This document shows, in pieces, positions 1 to 6,725 of a DNA stretch of 14,072 bases. The position numbers were made by a program, and so were the translations under genes. The stretch comes from CAZRDB01 sp964598695 (GTDB lineage Bacteria > Armatimonadota > Zipacnadia > UBA1398). Every line of letters begins with the position of its first letter. Position 1 is the stretch's first letter. The stretch covers positions 1 through 14,072 of the forward strand of contig CAZRDB010000134.1 in the NCBI GenBank assembly GCA_964598695.1. Direction: 5' to 3'. The notes beneath the pieces are model-generated. The model was given only the letters and a program-made list of their open reading frames with translations, did no database searches and was not told the origin of the DNA.

Positions 1-138
1 CGAGCCTGCGGCGCCCGGCTGCCGCGCCATGCTCTCGAACGCGGAGGCGGCGGCCTTCCCCTGGCCGAGGCCGGCCCCGATGACGGCGATCGGAAGACCG
101 AGCCCGACCGCGAGCGCAAGTAGCCCGAAGTAGATCAT
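1..138 (-). CDS. atpE: F-type ATP synthase subunit c, N-terminal part (cut by window edge)
   Basis: This gene encodes the start of the membrane rotor subunit c of the F0 sector, which forms the ion-carrying ring. Only the first 46 residues lie in the window. They form a small, Gly/Ala-rich first helix with GAGLGQG at residues 21-27 and end in the conserved polar loop ARQPG at residues 38-42, the hallmark of subunit c. The second helix, with the ion-binding carboxylate, lies beyond position 1. The ATG start is preceded on the minus strand by GGGAGG at good spacing. The gene follows atpB after 29 bases, the usual order. Gln26 sits where Na+-type c subunits carry a binding Gln, but H+-type chloroplast c subunits also have it, so the coupling ion cannot be told. 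Confidence 0.93.
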   Translation of the reverse strand, partial: MIYFGLLALAVGLGLPIAVIGAGLGQGKAAASAFESMARQPGAAGS

Positions 139-167
139 GCGTGAGACCTCCCTAGTTGCCTGAGCAC

Positions 168-1100
168 TTACGAAGCACCGTGCTGTGGAGCGTGACGCGC
201 CTTCCCGCCCGCCTCGCCGTGCTCCTCGTCGTGGTGCGCGGTGAAGCCGGCGATGTACGAACAGGTCAGCGCGGTGAACACGTAGGCCTGGAGCAGGCCG
301 GTGAAGACGGCGAACAGGCTCATCGGCACATGCAGCGGCAGCGACGCCAGCCCCAGCGTCAGCGCCAGCAGGTGGAGGACCTTGTCCTCGCCGCCGATGT
401 TGCCGAAGAGACGGAACGCCAGCGAGAGCGGCCGGGCCAACTCCCCGATCACGTGGATCGGCACGTTGAGCGGCGCGAGCCAGGCCGGCTCGCCCACGAA
501 GTGGAGCAGGTAGCTCTTGAGCCCCGTCTTGCGGATCGAGACGAAATGCACATACACGAACGCCGTCAGCGCGAGCGCCGCGGTCGTGTTGATGCCCGTC
601 AGCGCGCTCTCCTCCGAGACGCCGACCGGCGAGAGGAAGCCGGGGACGAGGCCGATCCAGTTGGCGATCGCGATGAACAGGAACAGGCTGGAGATGAACC
701 AGGCGTGGCGCTTGCCGCCCGGCCCGATCGCCCCCTCGGTGAAGTTCTCGAGCGACTCCACCACCAGCTCCATGAAGCCGGCGACGTTCTTCTCCGGGAG
801 CCGCGACAGCCGCCTGCGTGTCGCGAGCGCGAGCCACAGCATCAGAAGACCCACGAACCAGGTCGTGATCACGAACGGCTGGAAGAGGCTCTCGGCCAGC
901 TTGCCGGCCGCCTCGTGGGTCATCCCGCACGACTGGAAGATCGGTACGAAGAGGTCGTGGATCGCGACCGCGATGCGGTAGAGGACGGTATGCTGCTCGC
1001 CCCACAGGTGGGCGTGACCACCGTGCGCCGATCCACCCGCGGAGGCCTCTGCCTCCGCAGCCTCGCTCACGAGGGATGCAAGCCACGTCGTCGGTGCCAC
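168..1100 (-). CDS. atpB: F-type ATP synthase subunit a
   Basis: This gene encodes the membrane stator subunit a (310 residues), which forms the ion half-channels against the c ring. The diagnostic stretch is ELARPLSLAFRLFGN at residues 220-234, in which Arg230 matches the essential stator arginine and Glu220 is a conserved polar channel residue. A second conserved stretch, LLQAYVFTAL, holds Gln271. Several hydrophobic segments run from about residue 75 to 285. The GTG start is supported by GGAGGG a few bases upstream on the minus strand. The gene lies 12 bases after the atpI-like gene and 29 bases before atpE. The N-terminal region (residues 25-38) and the C-terminal tail (289-308) are rich in His and charged residues, which is longer than the E. 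coli form but seen in other high-GC phyla. The family call is secure. Confidence 0.96.
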   Translation of the reverse strand: MAPTTWLASLVSEAAEAEASAGGSAHGGHAHLWGEQHTVLYRIAVAIHDLFVPIFQSCGMTHEAAGKLAESLFQPFVITTWFVGLLMLWLALATRRRLSRLPEKNVAGFMELVVESLENFTEGAIGPGGKRHAWFISSLFLFIAIANWIGLVPGFLSPVGVSEESALTGINTTAALALTAFVYVHFVSIRKTGLKSYLLHFVGEPAWLAPLNVPIHVIGELARPLSLAFRLFGNIGGEDKVLHLLALTLGLASLPLHVPMSLFAVFTGLLQAYVFTALTCSYIAGFTAHHDEEHGEAGGKARHAPQHGAS

Positions 1101-1112
1101 GCTACCCTCCGC

Positions 1113-1568
1113 TCATTCCCTACCGGATTCGCCGGGTTCCCCGGCGGAACCTTCTTCCGCGCGGTAGGTTTGCGCCCACCGCGTCCACGCCCGACCGAGC
1201 AGCTTGAGCGCCGCCACGAGGGCCGGGAGCGCGACGCCCGCGGCGATCGCCGGCCCGTTCAGATCCCACCGGGCCACGAACAGATACATCAGGCCGCCCA
1301 GCAGCGGCAACTGCAGGCAGCCGAGGCCGCCCAGCACGCGCGCCGCCGCCTCGCGGCGGGGCTTCGTCCACTCCGATCCCGGCGGCCCGAGGCGGCGCAG
1401 CGCGAGGTCGTAGAGGACGACAGCCAACACAGATACGGCGGCCCCTGCGAGGACTCCTCCCCAGATCGCGCGGACAACCGCGCGGCTGGCGAGCACGTAG
1501 GCAAGGAGGAGCGCGAACCAAACGGTCTCGCGCAGGACGCGGCGGACGAACTGCTCGTCGGCGGTCAC
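1113..1568 (-). CDS. atpI: AtpI-like small membrane protein of the ATP synthase operon
   Basis: This is a 151-residue membrane protein with four hydrophobic segments at about residues 14-30, 33-56, 78-98 and 104-124, and a charged C-terminal tail. The size, four-helix layout and position directly before atpB match the AtpI / ATP synthase subunit I family, which is thought to help assemble the c ring or take part in Mg2+ supply. The sequence has no catalytic motif and the family diverges fast, so the assignment rests on context and topology more than on residues. The GTG start overlaps the stop of atpZ by four bases (GTGA), which indicates translational coupling. An open frame continues upstream of this start through atpZ, but its composition is shadow-like and I do not take it as coding. 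The gene could also be called AtpR-like. Confidence 0.72.
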   Translation of the reverse strand: MTADEQFVRRVLRETVWFALLLAYVLASRAVVRAIWGGVLAGAAVSVLAVVLYDLALRRLGPPGSEWTKPRREAAARVLGGLGCLQLPLLGGLMYLFVARWDLNGPAIAAGVALPALVAALKLLGRAWTRWAQTYRAEEGSAGEPGESGRE

Positions 1569-1849
1569 TCCCGATCCCTCTCCTCGCGTGGCTCCGAGTC
1601 CTCGTCGGGCAGCGTGTCCCGGAAGGGGCTGTGGCGGTCCTCGGCCTCCATCCGACGAGCCATCTCGAAGATCGTGCGCATCCCCGCCACGGTGCCCAGC
1701 GCGACGAAGGCGACGGTACACCAGGGCGGCTCGAGCCCGAAGTGGCGGTCGAGCCACCACCCGATCGCGAAGCCGATGCCGATCGAGGCGGCGAGCTGTA
1801 CCCAGGCATCGAGGCCCTGCAGCCCCGGGGGGGGGCGGCGATCGCCCAT
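1565..1849 (-). CDS. atpZ: AtpZ/AtpI family F0F1 assembly protein
   Basis: This is a 94-residue protein of the AtpZ family (putative F0F1-ATPase subunit). It has two membrane helices at about residues 17-34 and 42-58. The first ends in GWWLDRHFG (30-38), matching the family pattern of a Gly-rich helix followed by WLD and a short loop before the second helix. The C-terminal 35 residues are highly charged. AtpZ proteins sit at the head of ATP synthase operons and are proposed to act with AtpI in c-ring assembly or Mg2+/Ca2+ transport. Here it is the first gene of the leftward atp operon, with AAGGAG about eight bases before its ATG. Residues Pro6-Pro8 are encoded in a run of nine C on the coding strand (positions 1827-1835), a place to check for sequencing slippage. 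Confidence 0.85.
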   Translation of the reverse strand: MGDRRPPPGLQGLDAWVQLAASIGIGFAIGWWLDRHFGLEPPWCTVAFVALGTVAGMRTIFEMARRMEAEDRHSPFRDTLPDEDSEPREERDRE

Positions 1850-2148
1850 CGAGAGGGCTCCTTCCCGCGCGGCCGGCGTCGAGCCGATCCGCGAGGGAGT
1901 GTTCCGTGGCAGCGGCCGGGCTCCCTCCCGTCCCTGCCTGTGGCGGAGCCACGAGGCCCTCGGGGCGCTGGGGCCTGCGCATGGCCGGCTGCCCGCCTAA
2001 CCCTCCACCCCGCCGGCCCTGCCGGATCCCACGCGCGGGCCGCGCCCGAGTCCCCCCCTGAAACCCTGGTCCTGCCGGAGGCGTCCCAAGTCAAGAGGGT
2101 ACGGGAGCGTTGCCTCCCCCTCACGCCCCTGGGAGGCGGTTGTGCGCG
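1850..2148. other. Divergent intergenic region between the atp operon and the cell-wall operon
   Basis: About 300 bases separate the leftward atp operon from the rightward SEDS-PBP gene, so promoters for both should lie here. I see no convincing sigma-70 pair in either direction. The best partial match is TTGACT on the minus strand at 2089-2094, which lacks a good -10 at 17 bases. GTGGC and GCCAC at 1940-1952 can form a tiny 5-bp hairpin. Open frames crossing the region have Arg/Pro-rich shadow composition, and I call no gene. A GGGAGG at 2131-2136 is the likely ribosome binding site of the next gene. Confidence 0.6.
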
Positions 2149-4893
2149 TTGGCTAACACGCTCGTCATCCGAGCAGGGCAGCCGAGACCGGTGCTGTTTG
2201 CGGTCGCGCTGGCCGTTCCCGCCATGGCCGCGATCTCCTACTCGCTCAACACGGGGAAGCCGGCGGGCGATCTGTTGCTGCCCCTCGGTCTCGTCGGCCT
2301 GATCGCGCTCGCCGGCTACGTCTGGATGCGGATCCGGATCCCCACGGCCGACCAAACCCTCTACTGCGTGGCCGTCGTGCTGATGGGCATCGGCCTGGTC
2401 GTCGGCGCCCGGCTCGACCCCGCCCGCTTCAACAAGCAGCTCATCTGGACCTCAGTGGCGATCTCCGCCATCGTCGCCACGGCTGTCCTGGTCCGCCGAC
2501 CCGAGCGTCTCGCGGCCTACCAGTACATCTCCGGCGCATTCGCCCTGGTGCTGGTGCTGCTGCCGGCCCTGCTCCACCGCGTCCTGCCGGAGAGCGAGGG
2601 GATCCGCGCCGACGAGGTCAACGGCGCGCGGCTGTGGATCCAGATCGGGCCACTCTCGCTCCAGCCGGCCGAGTTCGCCAAGATCCTGCTCGCCATCTTC
2701 CTCGCCGGCTACCTGATCGAGAAGGGCGAGGCGCTCGCCCGCTGGCCGTACCGGATCCTCGGGATGCCCGCCCCGCCGCTGCGGCACGCGGCGCCGATCA
2801 TCCTGCTCTGGCTCGCCAGCCTCGGCCTGCTTGCGGCCCAGAAGGACCTCGGCTGCGCGCTACTCGTCTTCTGCCTCTTCCTCGCGATGCTCTACTCGGC
2901 CACGGGCCGTGTCGGCTACCCCGTCGTCGGCCTCGCCTTCTTCGTCGGCAGCCTGTGGCTGCTGATGCGGGCCGGCGCGTTCTCGCACGTCCAGACCCGT
3001 GTGCACGCCTGGCTGAACCCGTGGGACGACCCCCACCGGAGCGGCTACCAGATCCTCCGCTCGCTGTTCGCGATCGCGCAGGGCGACGTCCTCGGCGCCG
3101 GCCTCGGCCGGGGCTACCCGACCTCGATCCCCGAGGTCTCCACGGACTTTGTTTTCTCGGCGATCGCCGAGGAGCTGGGGCTGCTGGGCGCGTGCGCCGT
3201 GATCCTGTGCTTCGCGATCCTCGTCGTGCGCGGCTTCGTCGCGGCCGGCCGGGCGAAGGACGACTTCTGCGCCCTGCTGTGCGCCGGCCTGACCGCGGGC
3301 CTCGTCACCCAGGCCGCCATCATCATCATGGGCGTCACCAAGTTCCTCCCCATGACCGGGATCACGCTGCCCTTCGTCAGCTACGGCGGCTCGAGCGTCG
3401 TTGCCAGCGGGATCGTCCTCGGCCTGATGCTCCGGATCTCGGCCGACCCCAGTCCGATCCCGCGGCCGGCGGGCGATCGGCCCCGCACCAGCCCCCTCGC
3501 CTGGATCCACCTCGCCGTCTTCTGGCTGCTCTCGCTGTGGATGGGGTACTGGATGCTCTGGCGCGGCCCGGCCCTCAACGTCAACCCGCTCAACCCGCGC
3601 CTCGCGATGGTCGAGGCGAGCATCGAGCGCGGCCGGATCCTCGACCGGGACGGCGAAGTGCTCGCCGCGACCGACCCCAAGAGCCACAAGCGCACCTACC
3701 CGGAGGGGCGGGCCGTCGCCCACGTCGTCGGCTACCGCCACGCCCGCTACGGCAGCGCGGGGGCCGAGGCCGACGCCGCGGGGTGGCTGCTGGGGCTCGA
3801 CCAGCGGGACGGGCGGATGACCGACTTCATCACCCAGGTCCAGAAGAACGCCCGGAGCCTCCCGAAGCGCGGCAACGAGGTCCGGCTGACGATCGACCTC
3901 GACCTGCAGCGCAAGGGCCACGCGCTGCTCGGCGCCCGCAACGGCGCGATCGCCGCGATCGATCCCCAGACCGGCGAGGTGTTGTGCCTGGTCAGCCGGC
4001 CGACCTACGACCCGGACAAGCTGGCGGAGATCCTCGCGGCCGCCGGGCGCGAGCAGGGCTCGGGGGGCGGCGCGAGCGCGGTGCTGCTCGATCGGGCGAC
4101 CCACGGTCTCTACCCGCCGGGCTCGACCTTCAAGATCCTCGTGCTCGCGGCGGCGCTCGATGCGGGCGTCGTCCGCCTGAGCGACACCTTCGACTGTGAG
4201 GGCGAGGAGGTCATCGACCACGACCGGATCCGCTGCATGAACCGCGCCGGCCACGGGACGATCACGGTGGAGGAGGCGCTCACCCAGTCGTGCAACCTCG
4301 CCTTCGCGAAGATCGGCCGGCTGCTGGGGCCGGAGCGGTTCGTGCAGTACTGCGAGGAGTTCGGCTTCGGTCTCGCGCCGCCGGGCTTCGCGCTGGAGCC
4401 GAGCCGGGTCCCCACCGGTGAGAAGATGACCCCGGCGATGCTGCTCGAGTCGAGCTTCGGCCAGGGGGCGCTGCAGGTGACCCCGGTCGAGATGGCGATG
4501 ATCGCGGGCGGGATCGCCAATGGCGGACGCGTGATGGTCCCGCAGGTGATCGGCGAGGTGCGGCGGCCGGACGACACGACCGCCTACCGCATGGAGCCCA
4601 AGGTCTGGCGCAACGCGATCAGCCCCGCGGCCGCCGCGCAGGTGGCCGGACTGATGCGCGATGTCGTGAGCGAGGGGACCGGGCGCGGGGCGCGGATCTC
4701 GGGGATTCCGGTTGCGGGCAAGACGGGAACGGCGGAGAATCCCTCGGGCGCGGCCCATGCGTGGTTCGTCTGCTTCGCGCCGGCCGACAACCCGCGGATC
4801 GCGCTGGCGGTCGTCGTCGAGCACGGCGGGGGCGGCGGCGCCGTTGCCGCCCCGATCGCGCGCGAACTCGTGCGCACCTACTTGCGCCCGTAA
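2149..4893 (+). CDS. Fusion of SEDS glycosyltransferase (RodA/FtsW type) and class B penicillin-binding protein (PbpA type)
   Basis: This single 914-residue frame joins two wall-synthesis enzymes. Residues about 10-431 are a SEDS peptidoglycan polymerase with roughly 12 membrane segments. The outer loop STDFVFSAIAEE contains Asp333, matching the catalytic Asp of RodA, and the domain ends with the signature LPFVSYGGSS. A Pro/Arg-rich cytoplasmic linker (432-451) leads to one more helix (452-471). The rest resembles actinobacterial PbpA: RGRILDRDGEVLA at 494-506, a short pedestal, then a transpeptidase with STFK (nucleophile Ser659, Lys662), SCN at 714-716 and KTGT at 858-861. All three penicillin-binding motifs and the SEDS Asp are intact, so both activities are expected, on lipid II and stem peptides outside the membrane. 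The start is uncertain: TTG at 2149 has GGGAGG 12 bases upstream, while TTG at 2110 would add 13 residues with poorer spacing. pknB follows after 28 bases. The family call is firm; elongation versus division role is inferred. Confidence 0.95.
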   Translation: MANTLVIRAGQPRPVLFAVALAVPAMAAISYSLNTGKPAGDLLLPLGLVGLIALAGYVWMRIRIPTADQTLYCVAVVLMGIGLVVGARLDPARFNKQLIWTSVAISAIVATAVLVRRPERLAAYQYISGAFALVLVLLPALLHRVLPESEGIRADEVNGARLWIQIGPLSLQPAEFAKILLAIFLAGYLIEKGEALARWPYRILGMPAPPLRHAAPIILLWLASLGLLAAQKDLGCALLVFCLFLAMLYSATGRVGYPVVGLAFFVGSLWLLMRAGAFSHVQTRVHAWLNPWDDPHRSGYQILRSLFAIAQGDVLGAGLGRGYPTSIPEVSTDFVFSAIAEELGLLGACAVILCFAILVVRGFVAAGRAKDDFCALLCAGLTAGLVTQAAIIIMGVTKFLPMTGITLPFVSYGGSSVVASGIVLGLMLRISADPSPIPRPAGDRPRTSPLAWIHLAVFWLLSLWMGYWMLWRGPALNVNPLNPRLAMVEASIERGRILDRDGEVLAATDPKSHKRTYPEGRAVAHVVGYRHARYGSAGAEADAAGWLLGLDQRDGRMTDFITQVQKNARSLPKRGNEVRLTIDLDLQRKGHALLGARNGAIAAIDPQTGEVLCLVSRPTYDPDKLAEILAAAGREQGSGGGASAVLLDRATHGLYPPGSTFKILVLAAALDAGVVRLSDTFDCEGEEVIDHDRIRCMNRAGHGTITVEEALTQSCNLAFAKIGRLLGPERFVQYCEEFGFGLAPPGFALEPSRVPTGEKMTPAMLLESSFGQGALQVTPVEMAMIAGGIANGGRVMVPQVIGEVRRPDDTTAYRMEPKVWRNAISPAAAAQVAGLMRDVVSEGTGRGARISGIPVAGKTGTAENPSGAAHAWFVCFAPADNPRIALAVVVEHGGGGGAVAAPIARELVRTYLRP

Positions 4894-4921
4894 CCCCGAA
4901 GGCGCGGAGGAGAGACGCTAC

Positions 4922-6703
4922 ATGGTGGGCAGGACCTTTGCCAACGGTCGCTACGAGGTGTTGCAGCAGCTCGGTGAGGGGGGGGCCGCCCTCGTCTACC
5001 GGGGCCACGACCATCACCTCGGCCGCGACGTGGCGATCAAGGTGCTCCGGCCCGAGCTGGCGGGCGATCCAGAGTTCGCGGAGCGCTTCCGGCGAGAGGC
5101 GACCGCCGCGGCCGGTCTCTGCCACCCCCACATCGCCCAGGTCTACGACATCGGCTGGGAGAGCGGCCTCTCGTACATGGTGATGGAGCTGGTTCCCGGC
5201 GGCTCGCTGCGCGACCGGCTGCAGCGCTCCGGGGCACTGGCGCCCGACGAGGCATTGCGGGTGGCCTCCGAGGTCGCGGCCGCGCTCCAGCACGCCCACG
5301 AGAGCGGCATCGTCCACCGCGACATCAAGCCCCACAACATCCTGTTCACGCGCGACGGCAGCGTGAAGGTCGTCGACTTCGGCATCGCCCGGGCACTGGC
5401 GCAGGCCAGCATCAGCCAGACGGGCACGATCGTCGGCTCCGTCCACTACCTCTCGCCCGAGCAGGCCCGCGGCGAGCCCTCGGTCCAGCAGTCCGACCTG
5501 TACTCCCTCGGCGTCGTGTTGTTCGAGATGCTAACCGGGCGCGTCCCGTTTGATGCCGACACCCCGGTCGCCGTGGCCGTGCGCCACATGCAAGACATCC
5601 CGCCCGACGTGCGGACGCTGAACCCGCAGATCCCGAGTGCGGTCGCGGCGATCGTCCATCGCGCGCTCGCGAAGGACCCCCACGACCGGTACCGCAACGC
5701 GCTCGCCATGCAGCAGGAAGCCGATCGCACGCGGGGGGCCCTGCTCTCGGGCGCGGCTCCGGCCGCCGGACCGACGCTCGCCGACCAGGCGACGCGGCGG
5801 ATCGCCCGGCCGTCGGTTCCACCGCCGGTGCATCCCTCGCTGCGCGCGGCCCGTCCGCCGATCGAGCAGCCGCTCGAGCCCGACGGCCTCTCCGGCCTGA
5901 CCTGGGCGCTCGTGACGCTGACGATCCTGGTGGTCGCCGCCGGTGTCGGGATCCTGATCTGGGTCAACCTGCCGCGCCACGCAGGCGGCTCGCCGCTCAC
6001 CGGCCCCCAGGCCGGCCAGGCCGCGGTCTCGGTCGCGATGCCCAACCTGCGCGGGATGGAAGTCAGCGCGGCCAAGAACGAGTTGCGGCGCCAGGGGATC
6101 GACGACAGCCGGGTGCGGATCGACTACCGCAACAGCGAGGGAACGCCGGCCAACACCGTGCTCGACCAGCGGCCCGGCCCGGGCGTGACCTGGAAGACGG
6201 GCGATTCGGTCACCTTGACCGTCGCTCAGGCCACGGCCGACGACCAGGACAAGACCGCGCCCGTGCCCGATTGCGTCGGCATGGACGTGCGGGAGGCGAA
6301 CAAGCTTCTCACCCAGGCCAAGCTGACGCCGAAGGTCGAGTACAAGGAAGTGACCGGCGACGAGGTGGCCGACTCCGTGATCGACCAGTGGCCCTCGGCG
6401 GGCTCCACGGCCAAGATCGGCACCGAAGTGCGGATCCGGGTCGCGCGGAAGAAGAAGGTCGAACCGGCCGAGCCCGAGCCGGCGGGGCCCGAAGGACCGG
6501 CCGCGGAGCCGACCGGACCCTCGAAGCCGGCAGACGGGGGCGAGAAGCCCTCGGACTCCGGCGCCGGGGAGGGCTCGCCCACCACGCCGGGCTCGGGGTC
6601 GAACGGCGGCGGGGGCAATGGCGGGGCAGGCAACGGCGGCACACAGCCGGGCGGCGACACGCCGAAACCGACCGACTCGCCGCGCAAGCCGGCGCCGCTG
6701 TAG
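4922..6703 (+). CDS. pknB: PknB-type Ser/Thr protein kinase with two PASTA domains
   Basis: This is a 593-residue membrane kinase. The kinase domain (about 10-270) has the Gly loop GEGGAALVYRG at 18-28, ATP-binding Lys40, the catalytic loop HRDIKPHN at 132-139 with Asp134, DFG at 152-154 and SPEQ at 179-181 preceded by LS. The activation loop carries Ser165, Thr167 and Thr169, matching the autophosphorylation region of mycobacterial PknB. A Pro-rich juxtamembrane stretch leads to one helix (326-349). Outside lie two PASTA repeats at about 370-435 and 447-509, known in the family to bind muropeptides or lipid II. The tail (513-593) is rich in Pro, Gly, Ser and Thr, with a Gly/Asn repeat at 561-573, and probably spans the wall. 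GGAGGAGAG before the ATG gives a strong start. Placement right after the SEDS-PBP fusion parallels rodA-pbpA-pknB loci and points to control of wall growth. No partner phosphatase is in view. Confidence 0.95.
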   Translation: MVGRTFANGRYEVLQQLGEGGAALVYRGHDHHLGRDVAIKVLRPELAGDPEFAERFRREATAAAGLCHPHIAQVYDIGWESGLSYMVMELVPGGSLRDRLQRSGALAPDEALRVASEVAAALQHAHESGIVHRDIKPHNILFTRDGSVKVVDFGIARALAQASISQTGTIVGSVHYLSPEQARGEPSVQQSDLYSLGVVLFEMLTGRVPFDADTPVAVAVRHMQDIPPDVRTLNPQIPSAVAAIVHRALAKDPHDRYRNALAMQQEADRTRGALLSGAAPAAGPTLADQATRRIARPSVPPPVHPSLRAARPPIEQPLEPDGLSGLTWALVTLTILVVAAGVGILIWVNLPRHAGGSPLTGPQAGQAAVSVAMPNLRGMEVSAAKNELRRQGIDDSRVRIDYRNSEGTPANTVLDQRPGPGVTWKTGDSVTLTVAQATADDQDKTAPVPDCVGMDVREANKLLTQAKLTPKVEYKEVTGDEVADSVIDQWPSAGSTAKIGTEVRIRVARKKKVEPAEPEPAGPEGPAAEPTGPSKPADGGEKPSDSGAGEGSPTTPGSGSNGGGGNGGAGNGGTQPGGDTPKPTDSPRKPAPL

Positions 6704-6725
6704 AGGACGGACCGGGAGGCTCGGG

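Noticed and set aside
1827..1835. Run of nine G in atpZ and a similar run of eight G at 4978-4985 in the kinase Gly loop, as possible phase-variation tracts
   Set aside because: Runs of this length are expected by chance in DNA this GC-rich, both are in frame with conserved protein on either side, and neither gene type is usually phase variable. They are noted only as places prone to sequencing error.
1940..1952. Small inverted repeat GTGGC-GGA-GCCAC in the divergent region as an operator or terminator
   Set aside because: It has only five base pairs with a three-base loop and no T tract, well within chance for this composition.
1113..1982. Extension of the AtpI-like frame upstream to 1982 (289 residues)
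   Set aside because: The extra 138 residues are Arg/Pro/Gly-rich, overlap atpZ in another frame and have no family likeness; the GTG at 1568 coupled to atpZ is the better start.
156..2000. Long plus-strand open frame opposite atpB, atpI and atpZ
   Set aside because: Its product is an Arg/Glu/Gln-rich string without domains, and it lies antisense to clearly conserved genes: a GC-rich shadow.
2059..2094. TTGACT on the minus strand as a -35 for the atp operon
   Set aside because: No acceptable -10 lies 16-18 bases away; the nearest hexamers are GC-rich, so I do not call a promoter.
2860..4824. Long minus-strand open frame opposite the SEDS-PBP gene
   Set aside because: The composition is Arg/Asp/Gly/His-rich with no recognisable motif, as expected for an antisense shadow of a high-GC gene.
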